From the NCBI RefSeq assembly GCF_026212465.1, contig NC_080051.1, forward strand, positions 335,001-399,000: a stretch of 64,000 nucleotides of DNA. The letters run 5' to 3'. The notes beneath the pieces were generated by a model that saw nothing but the letters and a program-made list of their open reading frames with translations, searched no databases and was not told where the DNA came from. Shown piece by piece: positions 33,817 to 45,170 of this stretch; position 1 is the stretch's first letter; the number at the start of each line of letters is the position of its first letter. The translations under genes and the position numbers were made by a program. The DNA is from Amaranthus tricolor (taxonomy: Eukaryota > Streptophyta > Magnoliopsida > Caryophyllales > Amaranthaceae).

Positions 33817-34803
33817 TTAGTTGCTGCATTGCAATGTTAATGTACATATATTTCTAGCACAAACTACTAGAAAAACTTCAATTAAATTAGGAATCAGGTT
33901 CACCATGACCATTACACATGTAAGGAAGAATGCTCTTGCCCTTACTTGCATAATGAACCACACCCATATATTAAACAAGCTTACCAAGAAGATTAGCTTG
34001 CTTGTATTACCAAGGCTACACTCTACTTGCTGCATTCTCCCCTTCTTAGAAAAAATCCTTCCTCGAGTTTTTGTAGGATGAACCTCAACAAATCTACTAA
34101 CATGAACAAACTCCACAAAGTGTGTTTGTTTAACCACACGATCAATGTGAACAAAATTTTCCTCCGTAGCTTGCACAACAAGTGAACTAGTCCTCAAACT
34201 TGAAGGAGAATTCACCACTTTTAACAGTTGCATCAAAGAGCCAACATCCTCAACATTAGTTTTCTCAACAATTTCTTCAAGATCCTCTTCATTGCATGAA
34301 TCTGGATATTCATCATAGATTGGAACCACACTTGAATACAAGTCGAGTTCCTCTTGCTTAGAAGCAATTTCATCACCTTTTGTCTCCACAATGGATGGTT
34401 CTTGATTGTTATCAAAAGAAGAAAACAATGGTGTTCTTTTTGCATCAACATGCTTTGAAATGATCTCAAATCTAATCCTAACCGGATCAACATCAGGATT
34501 AAACTCATGAACAATTACTATTTTAGAATCCCCATGTTGCTCTTGCAATTGTTGTTGAAATCTCAGCTTTTCGTGATGAAGTTCAAGCTTCCTCTCCAAG
34601 CTTTGCTTTTGACTCCTAACATCCACCAATTTTTTAAGACAAAGACTCAATTGAGCCCAATCCCTTTGACGGTAACAGTCCACTTTCAACCTTGCAAGCC
34701 TTTCCTCCTCCATATTCAATATTGTTAGTTGAAGATTTTCAAGTGCACACTCTAGTTTATCCAATGATTTATGTGTGTTCATGTCTGCTTCCGTTGGTTT
34801 CAT
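33817..34803 (-). CDS. C1 internal ORF, 328 aa, unrecognised
   Basis: This is the only sizeable frame inside C1. It begins MKPTEADMNTHKS. Residues about 10-100 are charged and heptad-like, rich in Leu, Glu, Arg and Gln, and probably form a coiled coil. Residues about 150-200 are acidic. At about 240-258 it reads KTRGRIFSKKGRM, over a polypurine-like stretch. The last 60 or so residues are hydrophobic and may be fortuitous. No CCHC, protease, RT or integrase motif is present. C2 encodes the same protein sequence. It may be a degenerate gag-like or captured fragment; I cannot assign a function, and expression is unproven. Confidence 0.5.
   Translation of the reverse strand: MKPTEADMNTHKSLDKLECALENLQLTILNMEEERLARLKVDCYRQRDWAQLSLCLKKLVDVRSQKQSLERKLELHHEKLRFQQQLQEQHGDSKIVIVHEFNPDVDPVRIRFEIISKHVDAKRTPLFSSFDNNQEPSIVETKGDEIASKQEELDLYSSVVPIYDEYPDSCNEEDLEEIVEKTNVEDVGSLMQLLKVVNSPSSLRTSSLVVQATEENFVHIDRVVKQTHFVEFVHVSRFVEVHPTKTRGRIFSKKGRMQQVECSLGNTSKLIFLVSLFNIWVWFIMQVRARAFFLTCVMVMVNLIPNLIEVFLVVCARNICTLTLQCSN
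34036..34047 (-). other. Internal polypurine-tract-like site in C1
   Basis: On the minus strand this reads AAGAAGGGGAGA followed by ATGCAG, resembling a gypsy polypurine tract. It lies about 550 bp upstream (in element direction) of the true tract. The C2 equivalent is at 42505-42516. It may mark the 3' end of another element captured inside C. Confidence 0.45.
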
Positions 34804-35761
34804 ATTCTAAGGCTCAAGAATCTCTCAAAATTTAAGTATGAGAGTAAGGGTAAGAGTGAAAAGAAAGAAAAACAAAGAAATGAAGTATGAGATTTTTTGT
34901 GCACAAAACAAAAAGTGAACAGAACCAAACAGCCAAAATTCAGAAATTAGAATGAAATGTTTGCTATTGAAAACCCGACCAAACCAAGTCCAAGTATGAT
35001 GAAACTTGGTGACAACACACCTCAAGATGTCTACAAACACCCCAAATTCGAAATACTCAAATACGTGGTCTAGTTTGATCACAATTCAAAAATTCCTCCA
35101 AACATCCAATCTGAACTGTTTTATGACCTTTGGTCTAAAACACTTGCACATCTTTTTTTTCACAACTCCAATGATTACACAAAAATACTGAATAAAAACT
35201 AGACTCAAAAATACCCAAAGTGAAAAAAAGAAATAATGAAAAAGACTCAAAAATGAAGAAGACACAACTAAAATACAGAAGACAAATACAAATGAGACTC
35301 TCCTGTACTTTGAGAAACAACAATGAAATGGGTGAATCAAGAAACCTATGAAACGTAAGAAAAAGTGCACAAATGATGTGTTTTAATGAATATAGGATAG
35401 TTATTGATAATTTGGTGAAAGATGAGAGAAAAATAAAAGAATCTTGATAGGTTTTCGAAGAAAACTTACCAAGGTACCCGGATTTCATCAGTTTTGGGCA
35501 GTATGTAAAGAAAAATTCATATCTCCTTAACCACAACACCAAATCCAAAGATTCCAAAGCCAAAAGTTTCCCCACTCAATCTGAAATACCGTGTAAAAAC
35601 AGTTTTCAAAAACTCCCACAAAAGATCCTCCAAAACGATCAAGTTTCAGACCCCAAAAACTGACATAATCTGAAATTTTTTCACACCTTCAATGTGTTCG
35701 TATTTTGGCTATTCTTTTAATCAAAAACCACTTCAATTCTACACCCCACAAGGACTTTGAG
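34804..35761 (-). other. C1 5' leader, non-coding
   Basis: This is AT-rich sequence between the primer site and the 328-aa frame, with only low-complexity Phe/Leu-rich chance frames. From 35234 to the primer site it diverges from C2, whereas the rest of the interior reads the same in both. Confidence 0.7.
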
Positions 35762-35773
35762 GCTCTGATACCA
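35762..35773 (-). promoter_or_regulatory. C1 primer binding site (initiator tRNA-Met)
   Basis: On the minus strand this reads TGGTATCAGAGC, separated from the LTR by AT exactly as in element A. The C2 equivalent is at 44229-44240. Confidence 0.92.
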
Positions 35774-35775
35774 AT

Positions 35776-36703
35776 TGATCCAATTACGCTTGGGTAGACG
35801 CGTGAAATTGGATTTGAAACGAAGATGAAGGATATTCCAAGGCTGATATGCAGCGTCTTGACAAGAGCTGGACTACCAGGCCTCCTCTCAACACAACCCC
35901 GATGCTTTCCTTTGATCAATCAATGGAATGCTCAGTGTTCTTGGATAGAATGAAGTGTAATCTTGAAGACTGATCAAGGGTTTACACGTTCATGAAGGGT
36001 AGACTGACCCTTAGTAACCCAATTGCACAGCAATTGAAAGAAAAACACACTTAGTGATTTTTCTGATTTTTATTCATCAAACTTGTTTCTTACAATGATT
36101 ACATCATATATTTATAGAACTAGGCTACATGAACAAAGGCATGAAAATACACGTGGTTAACTAACTCTAACGGTCTTTTTTATCCATGTGAGTTGCACGT
36201 GTTCATTTAAGAACATAACAGAATCAGAACATAAGGCAGCCTACTGTCAGTGTGTTTCTGTTGACTGCATGGCCTTCGCCTCGATTTTTCGTGCACTTCC
36301 GGTGATTGTAAGGAGGGTTCTTGGGCCATGACAGCAAGGCCCATGTAGGGAGATTCCAATTCTACCCTCCACGTCCTCCCATGAACTCTGGTCACACCTG
36401 GGATGGTCCGTCAAGGTAGCCTGGTCAGAAGGTTGGATCAACAGCTGATGGTTCTTATCTGCGACTGGGTTCCCTTGTGCTTTTGTTCTAGGTGATTGTG
36501 TGCACTTCCAACATGTTTCTTGGACCTTTATGGCTAGGCCCATGTATAGATATGACGTCCCCATGATTGGTTAGGTCCAGATCTCCATGGTCAAGGCTTG
36601 GGTCATGCTGCAAGGTGAGCTGGTTAGCGGATTTTGCTGAGTGTCTGATTTCTCTTGTTCTGACGTTGCTGCTGGCTTTCCTTGCATGAACCAATATGGT
36701 TCA
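35776..36703 (-). repeat. C1 5' LTR
   Basis: This 928-bp LTR shows no differences from 32553-33480 by eye. The TATA box is at 36107-36116. The gag frame of B2 reads about 26 codons into it before stopping at 36624. Confidence 0.94.
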
Positions 36704-37559
36704 CTTTGGGTGTATTGGGTACGCTTACGGGCTGCTTTAAATGATTATTTTGCAAAGCTTTTGAATCTTGCGAATGGGCTTTAGAATAGGGATGGGGAGT
36801 GTTCTTTTGGTAGGAATTGAAATTGGTCGTTCTTGCTGAAGTGAAACGTGAGGTTTCCTTCATTTTAGTTCTTTGTTGTTTTTCCACTTTATGTGCAAGG
36901 TTAATTAAATCATCAAGGCAAGCATAAGGTTGTAATTCAACAATGTTTCTGATTTTTGAATCTAAACCATTTAAAAATCTTACCAAAGTTTGATGATCAT
37001 CCTCCTTAAGGTCGCACCTCATTATCATTGTCTCGAACTCTCGACCATACTCTTCTACACTCCTGCCATCTTGTTGTAGATGTTGAAGTTTGGTGAAATT
37101 CTCTTGCATGTAGTATGAAGGCAGAAACTTTTCCTTCATTTGCTTCTTCATCTTTTCCCATGATCTAATCTTGTCTTTCCCTTCTCTTTCTCGTTTTGCA
37201 CATTTGCTAGCCCACCAAGTAGAAGCATATTTGCGCAATTTTAATGCTACTATCTTTACCTTCTTTTCTTCATCCGTATTCTTGTAATCAAATACTCTTT
37301 CAACGGTTCTTACCCATTCAAGGAACTCATCTCCATCTAATCTTCCTTCAAATTCTGGAATGTCGACTCTAAGATCATCTCCACGGCTTGTTTGCCTACT
37401 AACTTTAGGACTTTCAGACTCATAATCCCCACCTTCCCTTAAGGTGCGTTTTAGGTCTAGATACTCTTTAAGTTGGGTTTGTAGGTATTTAATGGTGGCA
37501 TTTTGCTCTTCAACAATTCTGCTCAAATCACTTGTTTCTCCTTCACCACTTTGAGACAT
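36704..37559 (-). pseudogene. B2 gag-pol, 5' portion (gag N-terminus)
   Basis: This is the first 285 or so residues of B gag-pol, from MSQSGEGETSDLS to VSVPNTPK, cut just before the zinc knuckle by C1. The start codon and short leader match B1. Any product would be a gag fragment lacking the CCHC knuckle, with a short foreign tail. Confidence 0.92.
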
Positions 37560-37624
37560 GGTGTTATGCTTTGTGAATGAACGAAATTAAGGCTCGGAGC
37601 GTAGCCTTGGCTCTGATACCAAGA

Positions 37625-38795
37625 TGATATAGATTGGTATGCCTCAAAACAAAACCAAGCTATAAGCACACGTAGTTTGCTGTTTTCGTTTAATGAATTT
37701 GTTTTTGTGATTTTTGTGGTTTTATAACAAGGGAAAAATGAAATGTATGTGTTGATTTTTCAAACTGAAAATGGCTTGCCAAAGGTTGCTTCGATACAGA
37801 TACACCACGAAACAAATCTAAGGGCTCCTAAGAACACATTCAAACTTTAGCCAAAAGTATGAAAAGCATAGGAACTTCAAATTACTTAAACTAATCCAAG
37901 TTAAAGTAAATTGCAAATAAGAACAAGGAAAATTGCTCAAAGGGTTGTGTTTGTATTATGCAAGCTGAATGCCTTCATTACATGAACTACAAGCCTATTT
38001 ATACTAAAAGGAAATCAGCCCAACAAAAAATAAATAAAAAAAAAAAAAAAAATTAAATTAAAAAGCAAAAAAATCAGAATGTTGCTTGTTTCTTAACGGC
38101 TAGGAATCCACTTGCAAGTCCACTTGCAAGTTGCATCTTACAATCTTCTATGGAAATAATTAGGCTATTTTGTAGTGCATAGCTATATCTTACAAAGTCT
38201 TCATAGGCTATTTTCTAGGCTGATTTGTTTTTTGTAGAAAAGATCTTCATGTAATAATGAACCAAAATCAGATTTCCCAACGGCTGAATTCTTGTATGAT
38301 TTGCAAATATCTTCATATGTCCTTGGTTTATTTGCTGTCTCAAACAACTTGATTTTGCTAAATATATTTTTTTAATCTTCCACTTGCTGAACCTTCATAT
38401 TTATATTCTTCATATTTCCTTGGTTTATTTGCTTGATATTTTCAGCTGCTTGCTTGCGTTTCAATCGCATAATATTCGACCCATGAGCAAAATTAAATAC
38501 TAAACTCAAATAAAAGAAAAGTACAACTCGACTAACTAAGCATGAGAAATGATTAAGCTTGATCCTAAACCTGGCTTAAATCATTTCGAAGAAAACAAAA
38601 GACCCAAATACTCGAAATAAAATAAACGACTTAAATAATAAAACGACCCAAAAAAAAAAAAAGAAGACTTAGTTTATGACTACGAAATTAAAGGATTTCA
38701 GTTTTGGACCTTGAATTTTAGCGTCTTCCATTTGATGCATCATTATATTGATCTTGGCTAGCTCAGCAGAACTAGATGTAGGTGATCCTACATCA
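37625..38795 (-). repeat. B2 5' LTR
   Basis: This is a 1171-bp LTR with TG...CA ends. It is followed by TCAAT and the same satellite context (CAAAGAAG then GGTTC blocks) as B1 and B4. Confidence 0.95.
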
Positions 38796-41021
38796 TCAAT
38801 GACGAATGAACGATGAAGAATGAACAAGGATCAATGATCAATGAAGAATGAACAAGGATCAATGATCAAAGAAGAATGAACGATGAAGAATGAACAAGGT
38901 TCAATGATCAATGAAGAATGAAGGATGAAGAATGAACAAGGATTAATGGTCAATGACGAATGAACGATGAAGAATGAACAAGGATCAATGATCAATGAAG
39001 AATGAACGATGAAGAATGAACAAGGATTAATGGTCAATGACGAATGAACGATGAAGAATGAACAAGGATCAATGATCAATGAAGAATGAACGATGAAGAA
39101 TGAACAAGGATCAATGATCAATGAAAAATGAACGATGAAGAATGAATAAGGATCAATGATCAATGACGAATGAACGATGAAGAATGAACAAGGATCAATG
39201 ATCAATGAAGAATGAACGATGAAGAATGAACAAGGATTAATGGTCAATGACGAATGAACGATGAAGAAAGAACAAGGATCAATGATCAATTACGAATGAA
39301 CGATGAAGAATGAACAAGGATCAATGATCAATGACGAATGAACGATGAAGAATGAACAAGGATCAATGATCAATGAAGAATGAACAAGGATCAATGATCA
39401 AAGAAGAATGAACGATGAAGAATGAACAAGGTTCAATGATCAATGAAGAATGAATGATGAAGAATGAACAAGGATTAATGGTCAATGACGAATGAACGAT
39501 GAAGAATGAACAAGGATCAATGATCAATGAAGAATGAACGATGAAGAATGAACAAGGATTAATGGTCAATGACGAATGAACGATGAAGAATGAACAAGGA
39601 TCAATGATCAATGAAGAATGAACGATGAAGAATGAACAAGGATCAATGATAAATGAAAAATGAACGATGAAGAATGAATAAGGATCAATGATCAATGACG
39701 AATGAACGATGAAGAATGAACAAGGATCAATGATCAATGAAGAATGAACGATGAAGAATGAACAAGGAGTAATGGTCAATGACGAATGAACGATGAAGAA
39801 TGAACAAGGATCAATGATCAATGACGAATGAACGATGAAGAATGAACAAGGATCAATGATCAATGAAGAATGAACGATGAAGAATGAACAAGGATCAATG
39901 ATCAATGAAGAATGAACGATGCAGAATGAACAAGGAACAATGATCAATGAAGAATGATCGATGAAGAATGAACAAGGATTAATGGTCAATGAAGAATGAA
40001 CGATGAAGAATGAACAAGGATCAATGGTCAATGAAGAATGAACGATGAAGAATGAACAAGGATCAATGATCAATGAAGAATGAACAAGGATCAATGATCA
40101 AAGAAGAATGAACGATGAAGAATGAACAAGGATCAATGATCAATGAAGAATGAACGATGAAGAATGGTCAATGACGAATGAACGATGAAGAATGAACAAG
40201 GATCAATGATCAATGACGAATGAACGATGAAGAATGAACAAGGATCAATGATCAATGAAGAATGAACGATGAAGAATGAACAAGGATTAATGGTCAATGA
40301 CGAATGAACGATGAAGAATGAACAAGGATCAATGATCAATGAAGAATGAACGATGAAGAATGAACAAGGATCAATGATAAATGAAAAATGAACGATGAAG
40401 AATGAATAAGGATCAATGATCAATGACGAATGAACGATGAAGAATGAACAAGGATCAATGATCAATGAAGAATGAACGATGAAGAATGAACAAGGAGTAA
40501 TGGTCAATGACGAATGAACGATGAAGAATGAACAAGGATCAATGATCAATGACGAATGAACGATGAAGAATGAACAAGGATCAATGATCAATGAAGAATG
40601 AACGATGAAGAATGAACAAGGATCAATGATCAATGACGAATGAACGATGAAGAATGAACAAGGATCAATGATCAATGACGAATGAACGATGAAGAATGAA
40701 CAAGGATCAATGATCAATGAAGAATGAACAAGGATCAATGATCAAAAAAGAATGAACGATGAAGAATGAACAAGGATCAATGATCAATGAAGAATGAACG
40801 ATGAAGAATGAACAAGGAGTAATGGTCAATGACGAATAAACGATGAAGAATGAACAAGGATCAATGATCAATGACGAATGAACGATGAAGAATGAACAAG
40901 GATCAATGATCAATGAAAAATGAACAAGGATCAATGATCAATGACGAATGAACGATGAAGAATGAACAAGGATCAATGATCAATGAAGAATGAACGTTGC
41001 AGAATGAACAAGGAACAATGA
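38796..41021. repeat. Satellite higher-order unit right of B2, left part
   Basis: This is the first 2226 bp of a 3458-bp-period unit, cut by C2. Joined to 45171-46412 (less AATGA) it gives exactly 3463 bp. It carries a replaced block at about 40007-40165. Confidence 0.95.
40007..40165. repeat. Exchanged satellite tract within the unit
   Basis: This tract differs from the same offset in 24505-27967 but matches blocks near 1769-1960 (and 145-330, 1255-1470), minus one 14-bp block (GAACAAGGAGTAAT). The same tract is at 59797-59955. Overall unit length is unchanged. Confidence 0.7.
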
Positions 41022-41949
41022 TGATCCAATTACGCTTGGGTAGACGCGTGAAATTGGATTTGAAACGAAGATGAAGGATATTCCAAGGCTGATATGCAGC
41101 GTCTTGACAAGAGCTGGACTACCAGGCCTCCTCTCAACACAACCCCGATGCTTTCCTTTGATCAATCAATGGAATGCTCAGTGTTCTTGGATAGAATGAA
41201 GTGTAATCTTGAAGACTGATCAAGGGTTTACACGTTCATGAAGGGTAGACTGACCCTTAGTAACCCAATTGCACAGCAATTGAAAGAAAAACACACTTAG
41301 TGATTTTTCTGATTTTTATTCATCAAACTTGTTTCTTACAATGATTACATCATATATTTATAGAACTAGGCTACATGAACAAAGGCATGAAAATACACGT
41401 GGTTAACTAACTCTAACGGTCTTTTTTATCCATGTGAGTTGCACGTGTTCATTTAAGAACATAACAGAATCAGAACATAAGGCAGCCTACTGTCAGTGTG
41501 TTTCTGTTGACTGCATGGCCTTCGCCTCGATTTTTCGTGCACTTCCGGTGATTGTAAGGAGGGTTCTTGGGCCATGACAGCAAGGCCCATGTAGGGAGAT
41601 TCCAATTCTACCCTCCACGTCCTCCCATGAACTCTGGTCACACCTGGGATGGTCCGTCAAGGTAGCCTGGTCAGAAGGTTGGATCAACAGCTGATGGTTC
41701 TTATCTGCGACTGGGTTCCCTTGTGCTTTTGTTCTAGGTGATTGTGTGCACTTCCAACATGTTTCTTGGACCTTTATGGCTAGGCCCATGTATAGATATG
41801 ACGTCCCCATGATTGGTTAGGTCCAGATCTCCATGGTCAAGGCTTGGGTCATGCTGCAAGGTGAGCTGGTTAGCGGATTTTGCTGAGTGTCTGATTTCTC
41901 TTGTTCTGACGTTGCTGCTGGCTTTCCTTGCATGAACCAATATGGTTCA
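41022..41949 (-). repeat. C2 3' LTR
   Basis: This 928-bp LTR reads the same as the C1 LTRs. The TATA box is at 41353-41362. Confidence 0.94.
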
Positions 41950-42285
41950 ATCCCTCCTTCTTGGAAAAAGAATTGTCCTCAATTCTTGACCCTCTACTTG
42001 CATGCTTGAACTATCTAAAGGTGATATAAGCTGTTCATGCGTGCAGCTCACTGACGCACATACTTACTATCATGGCACACTGATGCTGCACACTGACTAG
42101 CTGAATGTGTGCACAACATTGATGTGTTGTTGCATAGGACATCTTCTGAATTCGGTTGCACGCAAATAAATCTGCTGCTGCACCACTTTCTGTGTTGTGC
42201 TTAATTCTTGAACCAACAAAACAAGAACAGTAGACTATCATACTCATTAATAGCTGCATGGAACAACTTCAGCTGCTGTTGTGTT

Positions 42286-43272
42286 TTAGTTGCTGCATTG
42301 CAATGTTAATGTACATATATTTCTAGCACAAACTACTAGAAAAACTTCAATTAAATTAGGAATCAGGTTCACCATGACCATTACACATGTAAGGAAGAAT
42401 GCTCTTGCCCTTACTTGCATAATGAACCACACCCATATATTAAACAAGCTTACCAAGAAGATTAGCTTGCTTGTATTACCAAGGCTACACTCTACTTGCT
42501 GCATTCTCCCCTTCTTAGAAAAAATCCTTCCTCGAGTTTTTGTAGGATGAACCTCAACAAATCTACTAACATGAACAAACTCCACAAAGTGTGTTTGTTT
42601 AACCACACGATCAATGTGAACAAAATTTTCCTCCGTAGCTTGCACAACAAGTGAACTAGTCCTCAAACTTGAAGGAGAATTCACCACTTTTAACAGTTGC
42701 ATCAAAGAGCCAACATCCTCAACATTAGTTTTCTCAACAATTTCTTCAAGATCCTCTTCATTGCATGAATCTGGATATTCATCATAGATTGGAACCACAC
42801 TTGAATACAAGTCGAGTTCCTCTTGCTTAGAAGCAATTTCATCACCTTTTGTCTCCACAATGGATGGTTCTTGATTGTTATCAAAAGAAGAAAACAATGG
42901 TGTTCTTTTTGCATCAACATGCTTTGAAATGATCTCAAATCTAATCCTAACCGGATCAACATCAGGATTAAACTCATGAACAATTACTATTTTAGAATCC
43001 CCATGTTGCTCTTGCAATTGTTGTTGAAATCTCAGCTTTTCGTGATGAAGTTCAAGCTTCCTCTCCAAGCTTTGCTTTTGACTCCTAACATCCACCAATT
43101 TTTTAAGACAAAGACTCAATTGAGCCCAATCCCTTTGACGGTAACAGTCCACTTTCAACCTTGCAAGCCTTTCCTCCTCCATATTCAATATTGTTAGTTG
43201 AAGATTTTCAAGTGCACACTCTAGTTTATCCAATGATTTATGTGTGTTCATGTCTGCTTCCGTTGGTTTCAT
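42286..43272 (-). CDS. C2 internal ORF, 328 aa, unrecognised
   Basis: The translation is the same as that of the C1 frame at 33817-34803: putative coiled-coil N-terminus, acidic middle, KTRGRIFSKKGRM and a hydrophobic end. Having the same open frame in two separately inserted copies is compatible with function, but equally with very recent common origin. No domain is recognised. Confidence 0.5.
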   Translation of the reverse strand: MKPTEADMNTHKSLDKLECALENLQLTILNMEEERLARLKVDCYRQRDWAQLSLCLKKLVDVRSQKQSLERKLELHHEKLRFQQQLQEQHGDSKIVIVHEFNPDVDPVRIRFEIISKHVDAKRTPLFSSFDNNQEPSIVETKGDEIASKQEELDLYSSVVPIYDEYPDSCNEEDLEEIVEKTNVEDVGSLMQLLKVVNSPSSLRTSSLVVQATEENFVHIDRVVKQTHFVEFVHVSRFVEVHPTKTRGRIFSKKGRMQQVECSLGNTSKLIFLVSLFNIWVWFIMQVRARAFFLTCVMVMVNLIPNLIEVFLVVCARNICTLTLQCSN

Positions 43273-44228
43273 ATTCTAAGGCTCAAGAATCTCTCAAAAT
43301 TTAAGTATGAGAGTAAGGGTAAGAGTGAAAAGAAAGAAAAACAAAGAAATGAAGTATGAGATTTTTTGTGCACAAAACAAAAAGTGAACAGAACCAAACA
43401 GCCAAAATTCAGAAATTAGAATGAAATGTTTGCTATTGAAAACCCGACCAAACCAAGTCCAAGTATGATGAAACTTGGTGACAACACACCTCAAGATGTC
43501 TACAAACACCCCAAATTCGAAATACTCAAATACGTGGTCTAGTTTGATCACAATTCAAAAATTCCTCCAAACATCCAATCTGAACTGTTTTATGACCTTT
43601 GGTCTAAAACACTTGCACATCTTTTTTTTCACAACTCCAATGATTACACAAAAATACTGAATAAAAACTAGACTCAAAAATACCCAAAGTGAAAAAAAGA
43701 AACAATGAAAAAGACTCAAAAATGAAAGAGACACAATGAAAATACAGAAGAAAAGTACAAATGAGACTCTACTGTACTTTGAGAAACAACAATGAAATGG
43801 GTCAATCAAGAAACCTATGAAACGTAAGAAAAAGTGCACAAATGATGTGGTTTAATGAATATAGGATAGTTATTGATAATTTGGTGAAAGATGAGAGCCA
43901 AATAAAAGAATCTTGATAGGTTTTCGAAGACAACTTACCAAGGTACCCGGATTTCATCAGTTTTGGGCAGTCAGTAAAGAAAAATTCATATCTCCTTAAC
44001 CACAACACCAAATCCAAAGATTCCAAAGCCAAAAGTTTCCCAACTCAACCACAAATACCGTGTAAAAACAGTTTTGAAAACAAATCACAATACGATCCCC
44101 AAAACACCACTACTTTCGACCCCAAATGCAGTCAGTTTCTGACAGCTTCTATTCTTCTTGTTTTTGCGACTTTTATCTGTTGTTTCTCATAAAAAACCGA
44201 TTGAATTATGAACCCCAAGGACTTTGAG
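43273..44228 (-). other. C2 5' leader, non-coding and divergent from C1
   Basis: Positions 43273-43702 match C1. From 43703 scattered substitutions appear, and the last 180 or so bases before the primer site hardly align with C1 (for example 44060-44210 against 35595-35745). Confidence 0.75.
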
Positions 44229-44242
44229 GCTCTGATACCAAT

Positions 44243-45170
44243 TGATCCAATTACGCTTGGGTAGACGCGTGAAATTGGATTTGAAACGAAGATGAAGGAT
44301 ATTCCAAGGCTGATATGCAGCGTCTTGACAAGAGCTGGACTACCAGGCCTCCTCTCAACACAACCCCGATGCTTTCCTTTGATCAATCAATGGAATGCTC
44401 AGTGTTCTTGGATAGAATGAAGTGTAATCTTGAAGACTGATCAAGGGTTTACACGTTCATGAAGGGTAGACTGACCCTTAGTAACCCAATTGCACAGCAA
44501 TTGAAAGAAAAACACACTTAGTGATTTTTCTGATTTTTATTCATCAAACTTGTTTCTTACAATGATTACATCATATATTTATAGAACTAGGCTACATGAA
44601 CAAAGGCATGAAAATACACGTGGTTAACTAACTCTAACGGTCTTTTTTATCCATGTGAGTTGCACGTGTTCATTTAAGAACATAACAGAATCAGAACATA
44701 AGGCAGCCTACTGTCAGTGTGTTTCTGTTGACTGCATGGCCTTCGCCTCGATTTTTCGTGCACTTCCGGTGATTGTAAGGAGGGTTCTTGGGCCATGACA
44801 GCAAGGCCCATGTAGGGAGATTCCAATTCTACCCTCCACGTCCTCCCATGAACTCTGGTCACACCTGGGATGGTCCGTCAAGGTAGCCTGGTCAGAAGGT
44901 TGGATCAACAGCTGATGGTTCTTATCTGCGACTGGGTTCCCTTGTGCTTTTGTTCTAGGTGATTGTGTGCACTTCCAACATGTTTCTTGGACCTTTATGG
45001 CTAGGCCCATGTATAGATATGACGTCCCCATGATTGGTTAGGTCCAGATCTCCATCGTCAAGGCTTGGGTCATGCTGCAAGGTGAGCTGGTTAGCGGATT
45101 TTGCTGAGTGTCTGATTTCTCTTGTTCTGACGTTGCTGCTGGCTTTCCTTGCATGAACCAATATGGTTCA
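44243..45170 (-). repeat. C2 5' LTR
   Basis: This 928-bp LTR has one visible substitution relative to the other C LTRs: C instead of G at 45056. Confidence 0.94.

Larger units (their letters stand above)
32553..36703 (-). mobile_element. Element C1: non-autonomous LTR retrotransposon nested in B2
   Basis: This is a 4151-bp element with two 928-bp LTRs (TG...CA) and a 2295-bp interior. The CTTTG duplication is at 32548-32552 and 36704-36708. It has an initiator-Met primer site two bases from the LTR and a polypurine tract, but no gag, protease, reverse transcriptase or integrase motifs. LTR ends, primer spacing and the stub before the polypurine tract resemble element A, so A-type proteins probably mobilise it (inference). 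By size and content it is a LARD-like derivative. Confidence 0.93.
27968..38795 (-). mobile_element. Element B2, interrupted by nested element C1
   Basis: The B2 body (6672 bp without the insertion) has 1171-bp LTRs at both ends and TCAAT at 27963-27967 and 38796-38800. C1 with its duplicated CTTTG splits the gag region, so B2 cannot make gag-pol. The primer site is at 37610-37621 and the polypurine tract at 29139-29152. Apart from C1 it looks the same as B1. Confidence 0.95.
41022..45170 (-). mobile_element. Element C2: non-autonomous LTR retrotransposon in satellite
   Basis: This second copy of the C family is 4149 bp, with 928-bp LTRs and AATGA at 41017-41021 and 45171-45175. It is inserted directly into a satellite monomer. 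The primer site is at 44229-44240 and the polypurine tract at 41951-41962. The interior reads the same as C1 from the 3' LTR to about 43702, then diverges up to the primer site. Confidence 0.94.

Noticed and set aside
35135..35575. 146-aa Phe/Leu-rich minus-strand frame in the C1 leader
   Set aside because: It is low-complexity and AT-rich, is not preserved in C2, and has no recognisable domain.
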